From: Paracidovorax avenae
GTDB lineage: Bacteria > Pseudomonadota > Gammaproteobacteria > Burkholderiales > Burkholderiaceae_C
DNA: 64,000 nt
NCBI RefSeq assembly: GCF_040892545.1
Contig: NZ_CP156079.1
Span: 2,515,501 to 2,579,500, forward strand
Direction of reading: 5' to 3'
Below, in pieces: positions 60,665-64,000 of this stretch. The stretch's first letter is position 1. Each line of letters opens with the position of its first letter. Made by a program: the position numbers and the translations under genes. The notes under the pieces are model-generated. The model did no database searches and had not been told where the DNA came from. It saw only the letters and a list, made by a program, of their open reading frames with translations.

Positions 60665-61525
60665 GTGCCAGCCGTGCCACCTGAAGGGGCGGCCGGCCTC
60701 GCCGGGGCCTGGGAGGCCCTGCGGGGCAGTTCCGCCACCCTGGCGCTCACCCTGAGCGCGCGGGCCTCCCCGCTGGCACGCGAGGCCGACGCCGGATGGC
60801 TGGATCCGTGGGCCGCGCCGCTGCTGGCGCAGTGCCCCTGGGACCTGCGCCGCGCAGCAGACGACGCCGCGCTGGTGCGGGCCGTGGTGGTGCGCAGCCT
60901 GGTCTTCGACCGCCTGGTGCGGCAGGCCTGTGCCGAACGGTCCGTCCACGCCGTGGCCAGCCTGGGCGTGGGGCTCTGCACCCGGCAGGGCCGGCTGGCG
61001 CCGTCCTTGCCCGGTGTCGGGTGGATCGATGCGGACCTGCCGGAAGTCATCGCCCTGCGGCGCCTGCTCCTGCCTTCGGTCGCGGCGGACCCGGGCCGGC
61101 AGGTAGCCAGCGCCCTGCAGGACAGTGCGTGGCTGGACGCCATGCCCTGGCAGGAGGGCCGGCATTTCATCGTGCTCCTCGAAGGCGTGGCGCCCTATGT
61201 GCCACCGGCGGACATCCGGCACCTGCTGGAGCGGCTGGCGGCACGTGCGCGCCGCGAAAGCTGCGGCTGCCGCGTGGTGCTGGATTACCTGCATCCGGAT
61301 TTCGTCCCGATCGCCGCCTGGCAGGCAGGCCCCGCCATGCTGCCGGTGGTCAGCGGCTTCCGCGATGCCGCTGCGCTGGTGGAAGGAGACACCGGCTTCC
61401 ATGTGCTCCAGGAATGCCAGCCCTTCGGCCTGTTTTCCGCAGCGCACCGCCGGTTCGAGGACGAATTCCGCGGGCGCCATGGCCACGTGCCCTATGCCGT
61501 GGCCTGCCTGGAGCAAGGCCCCTGA
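60665..61525 (+). CDS. LCM-family SAM-dependent methyltransferase (TOMM cluster)
   Basis: A 286-residue protein of the leucine-carboxyl-methyltransferase (PPM1) type. SAM-binding 'VASLGVGLCTRQGRL' (the usual LDTR is LCTR) and 'VGWIDADLPEVIALRRLLL' are typical, with 'FIVLLEGVAPYVPP' downstream. The start is GTG directly after the precursor stop; a second GTG lies nine bases on. It is placed to methylate the precursor, product or a tailoring intermediate, but the target is unknown. Confidence 0.85.
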   Translation: MPAVPPEGAAGLAGAWEALRGSSATLALTLSARASPLAREADAGWLDPWAAPLLAQCPWDLRRAADDAALVRAVVVRSLVFDRLVRQACAERSVHAVASLGVGLCTRQGRLAPSLPGVGWIDADLPEVIALRRLLLPSVAADPGRQVASALQDSAWLDAMPWQEGRHFIVLLEGVAPYVPPADIRHLLERLAARARRESCGCRVVLDYLHPDFVPIAAWQAGPAMLPVVSGFRDAAALVEGDTGFHVLQECQPFGLFSAAHRRFEDEFRGRHGHVPYAVACLEQGP

Positions 61526-61640
61526 TCCGTGCCCTGGCTGCGGTCCCTGCGCAGTGCGCGATGCGGGCTCCATGCCCTCGCGCCCCTGATGCCTTGCCTG
61601 GTGCCGTCCGTGCGCCAGCCACACTCCCGATACTTCCTGG

Positions 61641-63851
61641 ATGCCCATGGATTGGTTTCATGCCGTGCCTTGCTGGCACCCCCGCTTCCGCGCGGTAGCG
61701 CGCCCTGCGGCCCTGTCCGCCTCCGGCCCCGGCCCCGGCCCGATCCTGGTCGAGGAGGCCGGCGCATTCCTGCTGCCCTTTGCGGAATCGGCCATCCTCG
61801 CGCAGCTGGTGGGCGATGCGCTCACGCCTGCGGACTGGTGCGCGGCCGGTGGCGATACGCTCCACCTGCCCGGCCTGCTGTCGGCGATGGAGGCGCTGGC
61901 GCGCCGTGGCGATCTCGTCGCGCGCGGCGCGACTCCCGGCGGCTGGGCCGTTCCCTGCGTGGATGCCGTGCCGGTGCGCGAAGAGGGCGATGCCGGCAGC
62001 GTGACCTGGCTGGCGGAGCCCGGTGGACTGCCGGCCTGGAGCGCCGCGGTGGATGCGGCCGGTGGAGGGGCCATGGCGGGGGTGGACCTCGTGCTGTGCG
62101 ATGACTACTTCGATCCCCGGCTGGCGGGGGAATGGGACCGTGCGCTCCAGGCGGGCCGGTCGCGCTGGTGGATGCCGGTACGCCTGGGCGGCGCGCAGTC
62201 CATCGCCGGCCCCCTGCTGCGTCCAGGCGGGCCCGGGCCGTGCTGGCACTGCTTCCTGCACCGCCTGCGGCGCAACAGCCCGGGGCGCACCTGGCTGGAG
62301 CGGGAGGTTCCGGGCTCTCACGGGCTGGTGCCCCTGTTCAGTGACCCGGCGGGCCGGGCGCCGCGCTGGCGCCAGGCGCAGGAAGCCGTGCGCCGCCTGC
62401 TGGCCGATGCCGGGCCCGGGCGGTTCGCCGTGCTCGGCGGTTCCGGGACGCCGGGCGGCGGCAACGACGATACGGGGCCGTGGCAGGCGGTGCCGCGGCG
62501 GCCCCAGTGCCCGCAGTGCGGGGACGCCGGATGGATGGCGCGGCAGGCCCGGCAGCCCGTGCAGCTGCGCGATGTGCATGCCTTGCCGGGCGCGCGGGGC
62601 GGTTCCCGCACGGTGCCCCCGGAAACCACGGTCCAGGCCGTGCAGCCCTCGGTCGGCGCGTGGGCCGGCGTGGTGACGGAGTGCTCGCCGCTGCCCCTGC
62701 CGGAAGCCGGCGCCATCACGGTCTATCGCAGTGCCTTCCATCCGGCCGGTCCGCAGGAAGGCGGCCCGGTGGCAGCGCGCTGGTGCCTCGGCAAGGGCAT
62801 GACCGCCGCCCAGGCGCAGGCGAGCGCGCTGTGCGAGGCGGTGGAGCGCTACGCCGCAGGCTTCCAGGGCGACGAAGCCTGGACCGAGGCGCGTGAGGAC
62901 GCGCTACCCGCTCCGGCCTTCGGGCCGCGCTCGCTGATCTTCGTGAGCGAGCGGCAGCGAGCGCGGGGCGGGCCGGGGGACGACCGGGTCCTGCGCACCC
63001 ACGTCCATCCTTCCGGGGCACCGCTGGCCTGGTCCCCCGCCTGGTCCCTCACGCGCGAGGCACCGTGCTTTCTGCCGCTCGCCCACTGCTATGCGGGCGT
63101 TCCGGAACGCTGGTCCCGCTACGGCGAGTGGAATTCGAACGGCTGCGCTGCCGGCAACGGTGTCGAGGAGGCCGTCCTGCAGGGACTGCTGGAGGTGGTC
63201 GAGCGCGACGCCACGGCGATCTGGTGGTACAACGAACTGGCCATGCCTGCGCTCGACCTTGGTCGTGCCGAACCGGAGCATCTCCGCCGCGTGCGCTCCA
63301 CCCTCGGCAGCGGCTGGAGCTTCTGGGCGCTGGACCTGACCCACGATCTCGGCATTCCGGTGGTGGCCGCCGTGGGCCGCCGCGCGGACGGCGACTGGGC
63401 GCTGGGTTTCGGGTGCAGCCTGGATGCCGACATGGCCTGCGAGCGGGCCTTGACGGAACTGGTGCAACTGGTGGCGGTGGGCAAGACCCTGCCTGCGCAC
63501 TGGAACGGTCTGCGCAGGGCATCCCCGCAGTTCCTCCTGCCGGAAGGAGGGGATAATCGCGCCATCGCGTCCTTCGTCCGCGCCCGCGCGGCAACGGATG
63601 GACGCGGCGGTATCCGTGCGGACATCGCGGCCTGCGTGGAGGCGGCCCGGAGGTGCGGCCTGGAAGTGGTGGTGCACGATTACTCGCGCCCGGACCTTCC
63701 GCTGCGCACCGTCAAGACCACGCTTCCCGGCGCCTGCCATATCTGGCCGGAGCTCGCGAATCCCCGTCTGTGGCGCGTACCCGTGGCGATGGGATGGCGC
63801 GATGCCGCGCGGGATGAGGGCGACCTCAATCCCTGGCCTCTCTACGTCTGA
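61641..63851 (+). CDS. Fused C–D TOMM cyclodehydratase (E1-like + YcaO)
   Basis: A 736-residue protein. Residues about 1-320 form the E1-like, leader-binding C part with a zinc tetrad C201/C204 ('CWHC') and C290/C293 ('CPQC'). Residues about 335-736 are YcaO: 'SALCEAVERYAAGF' (S395, E399, E402), 'GNGVEEAVLQGLLEVVERDA' and a terminal 'NPWPLYV' of the Pro-x-Pro tail type. It should use ATP to cyclise Cys/Ser/Thr to azolines in the precursor. ATG 61641 and 61647 are both possible. The 115 bp before it hold no convincing gene. Confidence 0.93.
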   Translation: MPMDWFHAVPCWHPRFRAVARPAALSASGPGPGPILVEEAGAFLLPFAESAILAQLVGDALTPADWCAAGGDTLHLPGLLSAMEALARRGDLVARGATPGGWAVPCVDAVPVREEGDAGSVTWLAEPGGLPAWSAAVDAAGGGAMAGVDLVLCDDYFDPRLAGEWDRALQAGRSRWWMPVRLGGAQSIAGPLLRPGGPGPCWHCFLHRLRRNSPGRTWLEREVPGSHGLVPLFSDPAGRAPRWRQAQEAVRRLLADAGPGRFAVLGGSGTPGGGNDDTGPWQAVPRRPQCPQCGDAGWMARQARQPVQLRDVHALPGARGGSRTVPPETTVQAVQPSVGAWAGVVTECSPLPLPEAGAITVYRSAFHPAGPQEGGPVAARWCLGKGMTAAQAQASALCEAVERYAAGFQGDEAWTEAREDALPAPAFGPRSLIFVSERQRARGGPGDDRVLRTHVHPSGAPLAWSPAWSLTREAPCFLPLAHCYAGVPERWSRYGEWNSNGCAAGNGVEEAVLQGLLEVVERDATAIWWYNELAMPALDLGRAEPEHLRRVRSTLGSGWSFWALDLTHDLGIPVVAAVGRRADGDWALGFGCSLDADMACERALTELVQLVAVGKTLPAHWNGLRRASPQFLLPEGGDNRAIASFVRARAATDGRGGIRADIAACVEAARRCGLEVVVHDYSRPDLPLRTVKTTLPGACHIWPELANPRLWRVPVAMGWRDAARDEGDLNPWPLYV

Positions 63852-63876
63852 CCTGAAAGCGTTCCTGCGGAGCACG

Positions 63877-64000
63877 ATGGCGATTTTGCGCAACCTTTCG
63901 AGCGGCCGGAGCATCGTGCTCCGTCCCCTGCATACCTTCGGCCGGCATCCGGATTCGTGCCGGACGGTACTGCAGGAGGCCGATGTGTCCAAGCTCCATG
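63877..64000 (+). CDS. FHA-domain protein, N-terminal part (runs off window)
   Basis: 41 codons from an ATG 25 bp after the cyclodehydratase stop. 'RSIVLRPLHTFGRHPDSC' and 'EADVSKLH' match the start of an FHA domain (Gly-Arg and the Ser-x-x-His region). It would bind phosphothreonine, which suits a cluster with a Ser/Thr kinase. The rest is outside the window. Confidence 0.7.
   Translation, partial: MAILRNLSSGRSIVLRPLHTFGRHPDSCRTVLQEADVSKLH

Noticed and set aside
61529..61640. Possible small RiPP peptide between the methyltransferase and cyclodehydratase genes.
   Set aside because: The only frame starts at GTG, has no ribosome site and runs deep into the cyclodehydratase gene in another frame.

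Overview
The window is GC-rich, densely packed bacterial chromosome. Gene content (fused PurL, aat–bpt pair, map–glnD, FimV, TPP-riboswitch thi operon, BMA_0021-type TOMM cluster) points to a betaproteobacterium of the Comamonadaceae, most like Acidovorax. That genus assignment is inference from gene content, not a database result.

Layout. 1-3135: a MocR-type regulator (cut by the window edge) faces a benE-like transporter, yggS and class I glutamine amidotransferase operon. 3414-7211: an IclR regulator, the bpt and aat N-degron aminoacyl transferases, two identical tRNA-Asn genes with a terminator, a DUF454 membrane protein and peptide deformylase. 7245-15495: glnD, map, purL and a small secreted protein. 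15549-22165: signalling and envelope genes (GAF/GGDEF-like/EAL protein, DUF808 protein, OmpW-like porin, sensor histidine kinase, membrane metal-dependent hydrolase). 22415-26081: ergothioneine genes egtD-egtB and metY. 26308-36533: a short disordered ORF, the U32 protein RlhA, an amino-acid-type solute-binding protein, a TadA fused to a nucleophile-less alpha/beta-hydrolase, an LD-carboxypeptidase, an adenylate cyclase-FHA protein and a penicillin-acylase-family Ntn hydrolase.

36534-42151 is a lower-GC island. It holds a 1540-residue secreted Rhs/YD-repeat protein with a 20-proline hinge and a variable C-terminal tip, a small adjacent gene resembling an immunity gene, and a decayed fragment of another Rhs core. 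42152-49268: a Tat-signal class V aminotransferase, then a leftward acyl-CoA catabolic group (3-hydroxyacyl-CoA dehydrogenase, enoyl-CoA hydratase, Crp/Fnr regulator, APH-like kinase, acyl-CoA dehydrogenase). 49306-51657 is a FimV-like protein. 51679-54903 is thiOSGE under a TPP riboswitch, with thiD divergent.

55907-64000 is the most interesting segment, a RiPP cluster of the thiazole/oxazole-modified microcin (TOMM) class. It encodes a 1311-residue Ser/Thr kinase/cyclase-like/ATPase/helical-repeat protein, a 265-residue precursor-like protein with a duplicated leader-like helix and a Ser/Thr/Cys-rich tail, an LCM-family methyltransferase, a fused C-D (E1-like plus YcaO) cyclodehydratase, and the start of an FHA protein running off the window. 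No flavin dehydrogenase, protease or transporter is seen before the edge, so the cluster is probably incomplete here.
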